Part shown: in pieces, positions 1 to 6,555 of the stretch
Position numbering within the stretch: position 1 is the stretch's first letter
Layout: each line of letters starts with the position of its first letter
Source: Gammaproteobacteria bacterium
GTDB lineage: Bacteria; Pseudomonadota; Gammaproteobacteria; DSM-16500
Length of the DNA stretch: 12,876 nt
Direction of reading: 5' to 3'
Assembly: GCA_021323555.1 (NCBI GenBank)
Contig: JAJONP010000072.1
Span: 1 to 12,876, forward strand
Made by a program: the position numbers and the translations under genes
The notes under the pieces: model-generated
What the model saw: only the letters and a program-made list of their open reading frames with translations
Database searches by the model: none
Told to the model about the DNA's origin: nothing

Positions 1-141
1 TTATTAATTATTATGAATGCCATGATTAAAAAGGGCGAACTATGGAGAGAAACAACTGCCTTTAAAATTTAATTCTCAAGACAGTTGCTACATTACTACA
101 TTAATCATTTTTGTCTAATATATTGAATAAATTATAAAAAT
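1..141. other. Left-edge stretch without a convincing gene
   Basis: A plus-strand frame is open from base 1 to a TAA at 70-72, so the last 23 codons of a gene entering from the left cannot be excluded. So short an open frame is expected by chance and I recognise nothing in it. The rest is A+T rich. A run of five A (T on the minus strand) just beyond the tRNA-Glu 3' end could help end tRNA transcription, but no hairpin accompanies it. Confidence 0.3.
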
Positions 142-217
142 TGGCGTCCCCAAGGGGATTCGAACCCCTGTTACCGCCGTGAAAGGGCGATGTCCTAGGC
201 CTCTAGACGATGGGGAC
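142..217 (-). tRNA. tRNA-Glu (anticodon TTC)
   Basis: On the minus strand this folds as a complete 76-nt tRNA including an encoded CCA at 142-144. The acceptor strands GTCCCC and GGGGAC pair, the T arm carries GTTCGAATC, and the anticodon loop CTTTCAC is closed by TCGCC/GGCGG, giving anticodon TTC. The sequence closely matches gammaproteobacterial tRNA-Glu as I remember it. It lies 21 nt downstream of tRNA-Ala on the same strand, so the two are probably processed from one transcript. Confidence 0.97.
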
Positions 218-238
218 ATGTGAAATGTCATTCTTGTT

Positions 239-314
<76 letters not shown>

Positions 315-335
315 GCCTACCAACATAGAGCAGCG

Positions 336-363
336 ATTCTAGCAGTCCGTCTTGCTTTGTCAA
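336..363 (-). promoter_or_regulatory. Sigma70-type promoter of the tRNA-Ala/tRNA-Glu pair
   Basis: On the minus strand a consensus -35 TTGACA (358-363) is followed after 16 nt by the -10 TAGAAT (336-341). The tRNA-Ala 5' end lies 21 nt beyond the -10, leaving room for a short leader removed by RNase P. The promoter sits between the gltX stop and the tRNA, so the tRNAs need not depend on gltX read-through. Confidence 0.75.
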
Positions 364-374
364 TCTAAAAACTA

Positions 375-1778
375 TTAAACCGATGAATTTTTTGCACATA
401 AGGCCAAAGCATCGTCCAAACGAGCCAGTGTCTTTTCACGGCCTAATAGCGCTAATGTCTGATCGATGGGGGGTGAAACGGTGTCACCTGTCACAGCAAC
501 ACGCAATGGTTGTGCTATTTTTCCCATTTTTATCGCTAATTTTTCAGATGTATCCAGAATCACTTGATGCAACGCTTCTGCGCGCCATTCTCCCAATTTC
601 ACCAAATGATCCCGAATCATTGTTAATAGGGAGATGATATCAACTGTTAAATTCTTTTTAACTGCTTCTTCTTTATAATGCACTTTGCCATAAAAATAAC
701 AGCTCTTTTCTGCCATTTCCTTTAAAGTTTTAACGCGTGCAGCCTGCACTTCTACAATAGCAGACAAGGGCGGTCCCTGGGTGATATCTATACCTAAACG
801 CTGCATATGCCATGCAAGTTCCTGAGCAACATGCTGAGACGGGCTTGTTTTTAAATAATGCTGGTTTAGCCAAAGTAATTTTTCTGGATTAAATGCAGCA
901 GGTGCTTTATTCACTCCGTGAATATCAAATAAATGAATCAGCTCTTCCTTGGAGAAAATTTCTTGGTCACCATGCGACCAACCTAAACGCACCAAATAAT
1001 TTAATAAAGCTTCTGGCAAAAACCCTTCTTCGCGATATTGCATCACGCCCACAGCCCCGTGACGCTTGGAAAGACGCTTGCCATCACTGCCCAAAATCAT
1101 CGAAACATGCGCATACTGTGGTAAATGAGCGCCTAATGCTTTTAAAATATTAATTTGCCGTGGCGTATTATTGATATGATCATCTCCTCGAATAACATGC
1201 GTGACTTTCATATCCCAATCATCTACCACCACGGTAAAATTATAAGTAGGCGTTCCATCACTGCGTGCAATAATTAAATCATCTAATTCCGTATTATTAA
1301 AAATTAATTTACCACGAATCAAATCATCAAACTCAACAACACCTGTATCTGGATTACAAAAACGTATTACGTAACTGCCTGCTTGGGCTTCTTGTTTATC
1401 ACGACAAAAACCATCGTAACGCGGTTTTTCTTTATTTTCTATTTGTTGGTTTCGTAAATTTTCTAAACGCTCTTTTGAGCAATAGCAACGATAAGCCTTA
1501 CCTTCTTTTAACAATTGCTCGCTCACTTCATGATAACGGTCAAAACGCTTCGTTTGATAATAAGGGCCTTCATCATAAGCCAGCTCCAACCATTGCATTG
1601 ATTCTAGAATGGCATTAATTGATTCTTGCGTTGAACGTTCTCGGTCTGTATCTTCGATTCGTAAAATAAATTTGCCTTGCATTTTGCGAGCATATAACCA
1701 GCAATAGAATGCTGTACGTGCCCCGCCAATATGCAAATATCCGGTAGGACTGGGAGCAAAACGAGTAACCACTGTCAT
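375..1778 (-). CDS. gltX: Glutamyl-tRNA synthetase
   Basis: A class I aminoacyl-tRNA synthetase that charges tRNA-Glu with glutamate in the cytoplasm. From the ATG at 1778 the protein has 467 residues, the normal size for bacterial GltX. Visible are the N-terminal RFAPSPTG block, the HIGH-type motif HIGG at about residues 16-19, the RIEDTDRER block, and the KMSKS-type motif KRLSKRHG at about 234-241. The zinc-knuckle region has CYC at 98-100 and a cysteine at 125, followed by Asp where E. coli has His127. Upstream in-frame starts (ATG at 1793, TTG at 1802) exist; I prefer 1778 because the protein then begins [13 protein letters not shown] like its homologues and AATAGG lies just upstream. The gene precedes tRNA-Ala and tRNA-Glu on the same strand, a functionally apt grouping. 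It is intact and belongs to the core chromosome. Confidence 0.97.
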   Translation of the reverse strand: MTVVTRFAPSPTGYLHIGGARTAFYCWLYARKMQGKFILRIEDTDRERSTQESINAILESMQWLELAYDEGPYYQTKRFDRYHEVSEQLLKEGKAYRCYCSKERLENLRNQQIENKEKPRYDGFCRDKQEAQAGSYVIRFCNPDTGVVEFDDLIRGKLIFNNTELDDLIIARSDGTPTYNFTVVVDDWDMKVTHVIRGDDHINNTPRQINILKALGAHLPQYAHVSMILGSDGKRLSKRHGAVGVMQYREEGFLPEALLNYLVRLGWSHGDQEIFSKEELIHLFDIHGVNKAPAAFNPEKLLWLNQHYLKTSPSQHVAQELAWHMQRLGIDITQGPPLSAIVEVQAARVKTLKEMAEKSCYFYGKVHYKEEAVKKNLTVDIISLLTMIRDHLVKLGEWRAEALHQVILDTSEKLAIKMGKIAQPLRVAVTGDTVSPPIDQTLALLGREKTLARLDDALALCAKNSSV

Positions 1779-1812
1779 AACTAGCCTATTCATCCATATC
1801 AATAAGCGGCCT

Positions 1813-1841
1813 ATTGTAGCAGCGATTTTATAAAGCCTAAA
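1813..1841 (-). promoter_or_regulatory. Candidate gltX promoter (weak -35)
   Basis: On the minus strand a good -10 hexamer TACAAT lies at 1813-1818, with TTTAGG (1836-1841) 17 nt upstream as a poor -35. The distance to the gltX ATG at 1778 is reasonable and no better pair is apparent. The -10 is convincing, the -35 is not. Confidence 0.3.
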
Positions 1842-1862
1842 TATATAAATGGCATATATAGA

Positions 1863-1891
1863 TTGACCTACCCACTAACCCCGCCTACAAT
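1863..1891 (+). promoter_or_regulatory. Sigma70-type promoter of tRNA-Val
   Basis: TTGACC (1863-1868) and TACAAT (1886-1891) are separated by exactly 17 nt. The tRNA begins at 1903, so transcription would start a few bases upstream of the mature 5' end. It diverges from gltX. Confidence 0.75.
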
Positions 1892-1902
1892 TCGGAAAAA
1901 TC

Positions 1903-1974
1903 GGGCGATTAGCTCAGCGGGAGAGCACTGCCTTCACACGGCAGGGGCCACTGGTTCGATCCCAGTATCGCCCA
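1903..1974 (+). tRNA. tRNA-Val (anticodon CAC), CCA not encoded
   Basis: The seven-base acceptor strands GGGCGAT and ATCGCCC pair perfectly. The D arm is GCTC/GAGC with a short 7-nt loop, the anticodon stem CTGCC/GGCAG closes TTCACAC (anticodon CAC), and the T arm ACTGG/CCAGT closes TTCGATC. After discriminator A1974 the genome reads AGT rather than CCA, unlike the tRNA-Glu and tRNA-Ala genes in this window, so the CCA must be added by nucleotidyltransferase. The tRNA is otherwise intact. The missing CCA, directly before the effector-like region, might mark an old junction, but I see no matching direct repeat. Confidence 0.9.
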
Positions 1975-2033
1975 AGTTAAAATCAATGAACCGGGATCAG
2001 GCTTGCACAGTTGCATTTCAAATTTGAATCTAA

Positions 2034-2109
2034 GAAATACGCTTTAATCCTACAGAATATTAAGCGAATTTCGTACAGATTCTTTGACGGGTTTGCTGTA
2101 AAGTGCGTT
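2034..2109 (+). repeat. 76-bp upstream element, copy 1 (before the 347-residue gene)
   Basis: This block ends 55 nt before the ATG at 2165 and is repeated at 9190-9265, ahead of the large kinase gene. I count 5 mismatches in 76 positions and no indels, with a perfect 30-bp core (2047-2076). CGCTT and AAGCG form a small inverted repeat within it. A TTGAC (2085-2089) could be part of a -35 but no good -10 follows at normal spacing. Its conservation and position suggest a shared promoter or operator, which is inference. Confidence 0.75.
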
Positions 2110-2164
2110 TTTTGGGTTGTTAACAGGCTAAGACACTCTACCATTTTCTTAGGAGGCTCGTTTT

Positions 2165-3208
2165 ATGTTTTCATCTTTCAAAGATATCCAATTCGAAAAA
2201 GAAGCGATTGCGCGAAAGCAAGAGATAGAAGCGAAGAAAGAAGCGGATGCACAACAAGCCCCTATACATGCAGACGAAATGGAACAGTTAAAAGCGAAAC
2301 TTGCTGCAGAAGCAGAAATGACTTCTAAGAAACCCGAAGCTGCCGTAGAAGAAGGTAAAGAAGCAGCCGAACCACTTTGGGATCCTGTACAGGGTGTGCC
2401 ATCGAAAATAGCAGGAGGTTTGAGTCTTTGGAAGCCAGTGCAACCAGAAGATAATACACCCCCACAAGTCGCCGAATTTTTAAGATGGGTTGCAGAAGGA
2501 GAACAAGACAAAGCGGAAGCTATGCTAAAAGCAGATCACACTCTTAGTTTAAAATCAGGTAGAGTCACGGATTTATCAGAACGGACGTTTAAACATATCA
2601 CAGGTTTTCAATATGCGCTGTGGGCATTGGATTGGAACATGTGGATGATGTTGTTAAAGTACATACCGCGTGAGGAAGCGCAATTGCAAGCGATGGCACT
2701 GGATGAGAATGGCACAAAGCATGGGAAGCATTTCGACTTCAGTCAACTACTCCGTGCCTATCAGACGTATGAAGAAAATTATGCTGTCTCCGAAGTACAG
2801 ACTCCGGAAATCAAGAAAGCCATGGAAACCCACTGGTGTAAGCAAGTCGGACGCGCGCAATTGTTGTTACCCGCGCATGCGGTAAATGAATATTGCCGAT
2901 ATGACAGAGCTTTTGATCCTCTTCCTGATTTTAAGCAAGAAGGCTTACCACGAGTGCGAGAGGTGGGTGGCAAAGCAGGCAGTGATGTATATACGCAGCA
3001 GTACAATGAGGGGAAATTAGGCCAAAAATGGGCAATACTCCGAGGACCATTCCCAGCGGCGTGTACAGCTTATTTGGTTGACTCTCGCCTGATTTATTCG
3101 CGCGACCAGTTGGCAGCGACTGCACTGTTCGAAGCACGCTTGCAGCAGCAACAAACTCTGATAAAAAAGCTATTGAGCAATAAACCCTTGTTTGGTAATA
3201 AAGGATAA
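2165..3208 (+). CDS. Effector-like protein with charged helical N-terminus and shared C-terminal domain
   Basis: A 347-residue protein I cannot assign to a named family. AGGAGG at 2151-2156, 8 nt before the ATG, fixes the start. Residues 1-70 are rich in Glu, Lys, Ala and Gln, probably a helical or coiled-coil region. From Trp89 to about residue 329 it aligns closely with the C-terminus of the large kinase/U-box/TIR protein at the right end of the window: WKP...PP, then VAEGEQDKAEAMLKA, a Trp-rich core containing QYALWALDWNMW (149-160), ALDENG, HGKHFDFS and LPRVREV. The EGEQDKAEAMLK segment resembles an ankyrin-type helix, but that is only a resemblance. There is no signal peptide or membrane segment, so it is a soluble protein and may be delivered by a secretion system (inference). 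It probably arose from the large gene, or the reverse, by duplication. Its upstream element is shared with that gene. Confidence 0.85.
   Translation: MFSSFKDIQFEKEAIARKQEIEAKKEADAQQAPIHADEMEQLKAKLAAEAEMTSKKPEAAVEEGKEAAEPLWDPVQGVPSKIAGGLSLWKPVQPEDNTPPQVAEFLRWVAEGEQDKAEAMLKADHTLSLKSGRVTDLSERTFKHITGFQYALWALDWNMWMMLLKYIPREEAQLQAMALDENGTKHGKHFDFSQLLRAYQTYEENYAVSEVQTPEIKKAMETHWCKQVGRAQLLLPAHAVNEYCRYDRAFDPLPDFKQEGLPRVREVGGKAGSDVYTQQYNEGKLGQKWAILRGPFPAACTAYLVDSRLIYSRDQLAATALFEARLQQQQTLIKKLLSNKPLFGNKG
2429..3151 (+). repeat. Paralogous coding segment, copy 1
   Basis: Codons 89-329 of the 347-residue gene correspond to 12171-12875 in the large kinase gene. Similarity is uneven: 2654-2698 is identical over 45 bp to 12387-12431, while the earlier part of the domain is clearly more diverged, including at synonymous positions. 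This may reflect local gene conversion. Confidence 0.85.
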
Positions 3209-3321
3209 AGATAGTAAACGGCAATCTCGCTTAAAAGGAAAATATATTTTTAGATAAGAATAATTTATATATTTAATTAGTTGGCCTTAAAAACATACAA
3301 ACAGAATGAAAAGGGAGGATT

Positions 3322-3663
3322 ATGCCACGTTTTTTTGAAAGGATCGGAGCGTCTACCGCGAATGGTTTTGAAAAAGTGAGAAGAAACCCGACTGGCCGCT
3401 TTGACTTTATGGCAGGTGTACTCGGCGCACATATAGCGACGAGGCCTGTGGCTCGTTACGGTAGAGCAGAAAACGTAGATCCCTTTTTGATGGCAGCTTT
3501 CTGTATCGCTATCACGCTTTTGATGGGAGGCGCAAGGGCGGGGAATGAAAGGGTTATGTGTTTTTCCCTCGGTGTAATGGCAATAACCATAGGGAACTAT
3601 ATGATAACACATGGTGTAGAGTATGTAGCTAACCATTTTTCGACACCTGCCAACGCTCCTTAG
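3322..3663 (+). CDS. Small predicted membrane protein, unknown function
   Basis: A 113-residue protein with GGGAGG at 3313-3318, only 3 nt before the ATG, a close but usable ribosome binding site. The first 50 residues are basic and amphipathic. Two hydrophobic stretches follow, around residues 53-71 (PFLMAAFCIAITLLMGG) and 77-97 (VMCFSLGVMAITIGNYMI), joined by a short loop with Arg and Glu, which suggests a two-pass inner-membrane hairpin. I recognise no family. It lies 113 nt after the effector-like gene on the same strand and ends just before the tRNA-Met scar, so it may belong to the older flank rather than to the mobile element. The ORF with a ribosome binding site and a membrane pattern is seen; the topology is inferred. 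Confidence 0.65.
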   Translation: MPRFFERIGASTANGFEKVRRNPTGRFDFMAGVLGAHIATRPVARYGRAENVDPFLMAAFCIAITLLMGGARAGNERVMCFSLGVMAITIGNYMITHGVEYVANHFSTPANAP

Positions 3664-3736
3664 AAACTTAGGACGGTGACGTTATTTAGACTATTCTTCT
3701 TTTTTTCCGTTTCTTTATAATTCTTTGATTCTATTG

Positions 3737-3777
3737 TGGCTACGGGTGGGCTCGAACCACCGACCTCAGCATTATGC
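3737..3777 (-). pseudogene. 3' half of tRNA-Met (CAT): attachment-site scar
   Basis: On the minus strand the sequence reads as a tRNA from the anticodon to the discriminator: CAT, loop end AA, anticodon-stem strand TGCTG, variable loop AGGTC, a perfect T arm GGTGG/CCACC around TTCGAGC, acceptor strand CGTAGCC and discriminator A3737. It matches the elongator tRNA-Met 3' half. The 5' half is absent: the base before the anticodon is G instead of the invariant T33, and TCAGA cannot pair with TGCTG. Neither D arm nor 5' acceptor strand follows. Integrases of genomic islands commonly recombine between the anticodon loop and the 3' end, so this is best read as an att copy left by an island. Confidence 0.7.
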
Positions 3778-4145
3778 GTCTGAAAGGGCATATTGAACTT
3801 CATTTAAAATCAACGCCTTACGATGAACTAGCTGTAACAAAACCGATCTAAATAGCCTATAAACAGAGGGTATCCTACCTTACTTTGTTACAATTCTGCT
3901 ACACCATTTCTAAACCTAATATTACCCTCTTGTAGCTTTGTTTAGGGAGCAATAAGGTAACGTACATAGCGAGTTGAGTTTGTATCACTCTTAAGATCAA
4001 AGACAGTATAGAAGCTCCTCTTAGATTAATTGGAATTATATTCTTAAGGCAAATGTCGTAACTGCTTCTCTTTGTTCATATCTTTATGAAATATATAAAC
4101 AAAATTAATAAAAACATTTGCATGCGTTTTTAAATGGGTTAAAAC

Positions 4146-4174
4146 TTGTTTAATATAACTAAAAACGATATATT
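4146..4174 (+). promoter_or_regulatory. Likely promoter of the abiE pair
   Basis: TTGTTT (4146-4151) and TATATT (4169-4174) are 17 nt apart, about 30 nt before the first abiE start codon. An overlapping TATTAT at 4171-4176 is an alternative -10. AbiEi antitoxins of known systems bind their own promoter through the N-terminal winged helix; no clear operator repeat is visible here. Confidence 0.4.
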
Positions 4175-4203
4175 ATAAAAGTTTCGACACATAAGGCGAT
4201 CAA

Positions 4204-4873
4204 ATGAGAGCATTGAAGTTTATTGACAAACTTCGGAGTGAAGGACGTTATTTTTTTGCTATTCACAGTGCAGAGAAAGCATTAGGGTTAACAAAAACAG
4301 CAACCTTGAATGCCTTTAATGAAATACTTTCAGCAACCTTATTATGTTGGCTTTTTAAGTGCCGCCCAGTTTTATGGAGCGACTCACCAGAAACCTCAGC
4401 GTTTTCAAGTTGTCACAACAAAAAATCGGTCCCCAATACGTTGTGGGCGGATTTATATTGAATTTATCGCTAATAAAAATGCCGCAGTCATGCCAACCAA
4501 GCCATTTAATACCATGGCAGGTACAATTACAGTCGCAACACCCGAGGTGATTGCAGTTGATTTAGTCACTGCTCCACACTATGCGGCTGGAATGAATAAT
4601 GTGGCTACCGTATTAATGGAACTTGCTGAAAAAATAGATATAAAAAAATTAATAGAATTAACTAAAATCAATTCAGAATCATTTTGGATTCGGCGGCTAG
4701 GCTATTTACTTGAATTTTTAGGGTTCGATCAATTTTCTGATGAACTCATTAAGGTGCTTAATAAAAGGAAATTAAACTGGGTAATTCTAGTATCGCGCGC
4801 ATCACATAAACCATTAGTGCGTAATAAAAAATGGAAAGTTATTGTAAATACAAAAGTGGAGCCTGATGAATGA
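4204..4873 (+). pseudogene. abiEi: AbiEi-type antitoxin, broken by an internal deletion and frameshift
   Basis: In AbiE systems this protein neutralises the nucleotidyltransferase toxin and represses the operon. Here it lies in two frames. The first starts at ATG 4204 (AAGG 7 nt upstream) and gives a winged-helix start with EKALGLTKTATLNA (about residues 25-38). The second, from 4310, gives MKYFQQPYYVGFLSAAQFYG followed by the whole C-terminal domain (QRFQVVT, TPEVIAVDLV, NNVATVLMELAEKID) to a stop at 4871-4873. In complete relatives, as I recall them, some 40-50 residues separate the helix-turn-helix from the YYVGLLSAA motif. Here the motifs nearly abut around 4310-4325, so a deletion plus frameshift is likely. 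A shorter protein from ATG 4310 (187 codons) or ATG 4322 could still supply the C-terminal domain. The end overlaps the toxin start by 4 bp (ATGA). Confidence 0.75.
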
Positions 4874-5751
4874 TACCTATAGCGCAAGTGACTCACTGGA
4901 GGCAAATAGCTCCGTGGGGTGATGATATACAGGTAGAGCAAGATTTAATTTTATCCAGAATCATTGTGGAGATTTTTTCTAGTCCTTTTCTTGCTAAAGA
5001 ACTTGCTTTTCGTGGCGGAACAGCCTTACATAAATTATTCTTCTCACCACCTGCTCGTTATAGCGAAGATATTGATTTAGTGAGAACAAGCAAAGGAGAA
5101 ATAAAAGATATCATTACTGCTTTACGTAACTGTCTTGATCCGTTATTAGGTGGGCCAAAAACAATACGAAATTTTAGGAGCTTTAAGCTCGTGTATCATT
5201 TCACTCCTGAAGTATTTCCTAATTCCAGGCAACGTATAAAAATTGAAATCAATACGCGCGAAAGTTTCGCTGTACTTGATCGTTTCCTTAAGGATTTTTC
5301 TGTTCAGTCAGATTGGTTTACGGGAGAAACTCAAGTCAATACTTTCCAATTTGAAGAACTCATCGCTACTAAGCTACGTGCTTTATATGAGCGAAGTAAA
5401 GGCAGAGATGTTTTTGATTTGTGGCTAGCATTAAGGCAAAAAGATTTTCATGCCGAAAAATCTGTTGAGGTATTTTTAAGCTACATGCAGAAAGAAAATA
5501 AGCATATTACTCGGAAATTATTTGAAGAGAACCTTATTTTAAAACTAAAAGAACATTCTTTTTTAGATGATATTGGTCAGTTGCTTTCTCCTGAGTTAAA
5601 AATATCTCATTCTTCTCCATTCAAAACGGAAAACAATAGCGATGATAGGTTAATAGAGAATAGCCACGCGAGATTAGTGAACGAGAGATGGAATTTAATT
5701 AAAGCTGCTAAGGAAGTGAAAGATAAATTTTTAATATACCTACCCAGATAA
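4870..5751 (+). CDS. abiEii: AbiEii-type nucleotidyltransferase toxin
   Basis: A 293-residue member of the AbiEii/AbiGii toxin family, nucleotidyltransferases of the DNA polymerase-beta fold that act as the toxin of type IV toxin-antitoxin and phage-abortive-infection systems. The family's four motifs are visible and look intact: RGGTALHKL (48-56), YSEDIDL with two Asp (64-70), KIEINTRE (124-131), and the long motif ATKLRALYERSKGRDVFDLW (166-185). The ATG overlaps the antitoxin stop (ATGA), so translation is probably coupled; GTGGAG lies 8 nt upstream. The length fits the family. An intact toxin behind a damaged antitoxin is odd: the toxin may be weak or unexpressed, the truncated antitoxin may still work, or a related antitoxin may exist elsewhere. 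Confidence 0.9.
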   Translation: MIPIAQVTHWRQIAPWGDDIQVEQDLILSRIIVEIFSSPFLAKELAFRGGTALHKLFFSPPARYSEDIDLVRTSKGEIKDIITALRNCLDPLLGGPKTIRNFRSFKLVYHFTPEVFPNSRQRIKIEINTRESFAVLDRFLKDFSVQSDWFTGETQVNTFQFEELIATKLRALYERSKGRDVFDLWLALRQKDFHAEKSVEVFLSYMQKENKHITRKLFEENLILKLKEHSFLDDIGQLLSPELKISHSSPFKTENNSDDRLIENSHARLVNERWNLIKAAKEVKDKFLIYLPR

Positions 5752-5846
5752 GAAATGCTTAGTATTTATTTTTTCATACGACTTAAAGATTTTGCCTCAC
5801 AGCGTTAAAGATTGAGATGTTTAGCACTCAGCACTCGTTAGCCTTA

Positions 5847-5932
5847 GTCGCCATTCTGCACGACCCTAAACAGCAGAATAAACCCGCAGCGTGATGAAAG
5901 TCTGGTCGCCATTGCAAAATGGTTCGCGCAAT
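5847..5932 (+). ncRNA. Candidate structured leader upstream of ssb: tandem pseudoknot-like units
   Basis: Two units begin with the same GTCGCCATT, at 5847 and 5905. In the first, GTCG (5847-5850) pairs with CGAC (5861-5864), and the enclosed ATTCTGC (5853-5859) pairs perfectly with GCAGAAT (5873-5879), an H-type pseudoknot. In the second, ATTGC (5911-5915) can pair with GCAAT (5928-5932), or CCATT and AATGG (5909-5913 and 5918-5922) can close a GCAA tetraloop. Tandem pseudoknots before ssb recall the STAXI RNA motif of mobile-element ssb, topoisomerase, antirestriction and integrase genes; I cannot check a covariance model. Confidence 0.5.
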
Positions 5933-5957
5933 AGGTTGCCTTTGACAAGCACCTATT
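5930..5957 (+). promoter_or_regulatory. Hairpin in the ssb leader
   Basis: AATAGGT (5930-5936) and ACCTATT (5951-5957) form a perfect 7-bp stem with a 14-nt loop, in which GC/GC can extend the helix past a bulge. Its left arm overlaps the closing strand of the second pseudoknot-like unit, so the two foldings compete. Confidence 0.5.
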
Positions 5958-5966
5958 TTCTATCAA

Positions 5967-6022
5967 CCCTCGAGGGGAAAGTTCTTCCCTCAAGGGCGGG
6001 CTTTCTCCTTGAGATTTTTTTT
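5967..6022 (+). terminator. Attenuator-like terminator and alternative hairpin in the ssb leader
   Basis: CTCAAGG (5989-5995) and CCTTGAG (6007-6013) make a perfect 7-bp stem followed by a run of eight T (6015-6022), an intrinsic-terminator layout only about 24 nt before the ssb ATG. Just upstream GAGGGGAA (5972-5979) can pair with TTCCCTC (5985-5991), which shares three bases with the terminator's left arm, so the two hairpins exclude each other. The 10-bp palindrome CCCTCGAGGG (5967-5976) offers further pairing. This arrangement suggests transcription attenuation of ssb. Confidence 0.55.
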
Positions 6023-6045
6023 ATTAACCTAAAGGAGAAATCTCT

Positions 6046-6465
6046 ATGTCATCATTAAATCAAGCGATGTTAATTGCAAACCTTGGCCAAGACCCCGAAG
6101 TGTTAAAAGAGTCTGAGCTAGGCAGTTTTGTTAGGCTGTCGGTTGCCACCAATAAAAAGTTCAAAACCAAGGAAGGCGAGTTGAGAGAAGAAACCGAATG
6201 GCACGCGGTCTATCTCAATGGAAACCTCGGAAAAGTCGCTGCAACCTCTCTTAAAAAAGGCGCGAAAGTATTTGTCTCAGGTGAGTTACGGACACGTGAG
6301 TGGCAAGATAAGGAAGGACAGGTGCATCTTTTAACGGCAATCTATGCTAAGGAAATAAAATTTCTTAGTCCAAAATTACCTGAATATAACGATGGACAGG
6401 AATTTCCTCACGAACACAGCACTGATAAAAAAGCTGAGCAGGAAATCGATGAGATAGTATATTAA
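6046..6465 (+). CDS. ssb: Single-stranded DNA-binding protein, mobile-element type
   Basis: A 139-residue SSB that coats single-stranded DNA in replication, repair or conjugative transfer. The OB fold is recognisable: NQAMLIANLGQDPE (5-18, usually NKV-ILIGNLGxDPE), the TEWHAV strand with Trp52 (50-55), and GAKVFVSGELRTREW (72-86). AAGGAG at 6032-6037, 8 nt before the ATG, supports the start. The C-terminus is acidic but ends EIDEIVY instead of the DDDIPF-type tip with which housekeeping SSBs recruit partner proteins, so partner binding may differ. It is shorter than E. coli SSB. Its neighbours (abiE, methyltransferase remnant, tRNA scar) and the structured leader fit an ssb carried by an integrative element rather than the chromosomal copy. 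A strong terminator follows. Confidence 0.93.
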   Translation: MSSLNQAMLIANLGQDPEVLKESELGSFVRLSVATNKKFKTKEGELREETEWHAVYLNGNLGKVAATSLKKGAKVFVSGELRTREWQDKEGQVHLLTAIYAKEIKFLSPKLPEYNDGQEFPHEHSTDKKAEQEIDEIVY

Positions 6466-6512
6466 ATCGTATGCCTGCGGAGGCTGTTATTTAACTTTAA
6501 CTTGAATCGACT

Positions 6513-6554
6513 CTACGGGGAGAATCCTTACAAGGATTTTCTCCGTAGTTTTTT
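6513..6554 (+). terminator. Rho-independent terminator after ssb
   Basis: CTACGGGGAGAATCC (6513-6527) pairs with GGATTTTCTCCGTAG (6534-6548) around a 6-nt loop, with minor mispairing in the middle, and six T follow directly (6549-6554). It lies 48 nt after the ssb stop codon. Confidence 0.85.
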
Positions 6555-6555
6555 A

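Larger units (their letters stand above)
3664..4203. other. Gene-free A+T-rich stretch with tRNA-Met scar and abiE promoter
   Basis: About 540 bp without a supportable gene. It contains the 3' half of a tRNA-Met (3737-3777, minus strand) and, at its right end, a likely promoter for the abiE genes. Between about 3800 and 4130 I see only A+T-rich sequence with stops in all frames and no strong hairpin. This looks like the decayed edge of an integrated element. Confidence 0.6.

Noticed and set aside
383..1153. Plus-strand ORFs opposite gltX
   Set aside because: They are antisense shadows of an intact, well-recognised synthetase gene, without ribosome binding sites or family motifs.
2046..2076. 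A PmrA-type box (CTTAATATT half-site on the reverse strand) in the shared upstream element
   Set aside because: Only one half-site is present and it is on the opposite strand; the expected second half-site 11 bp away is missing.
3277..3636. 119-residue minus-strand ORF opposite the small membrane protein
   Set aside because: The plus-strand frame has a ribosome binding site and a coherent hydrophobic pattern; the antisense one has a Cys/His-rich, shadow-like composition.
5821..5836. AGCACTC direct repeat as the start of a CRISPR or iteron array
   Set aside because: Only two short copies occur, with no regular spacing or spacers.
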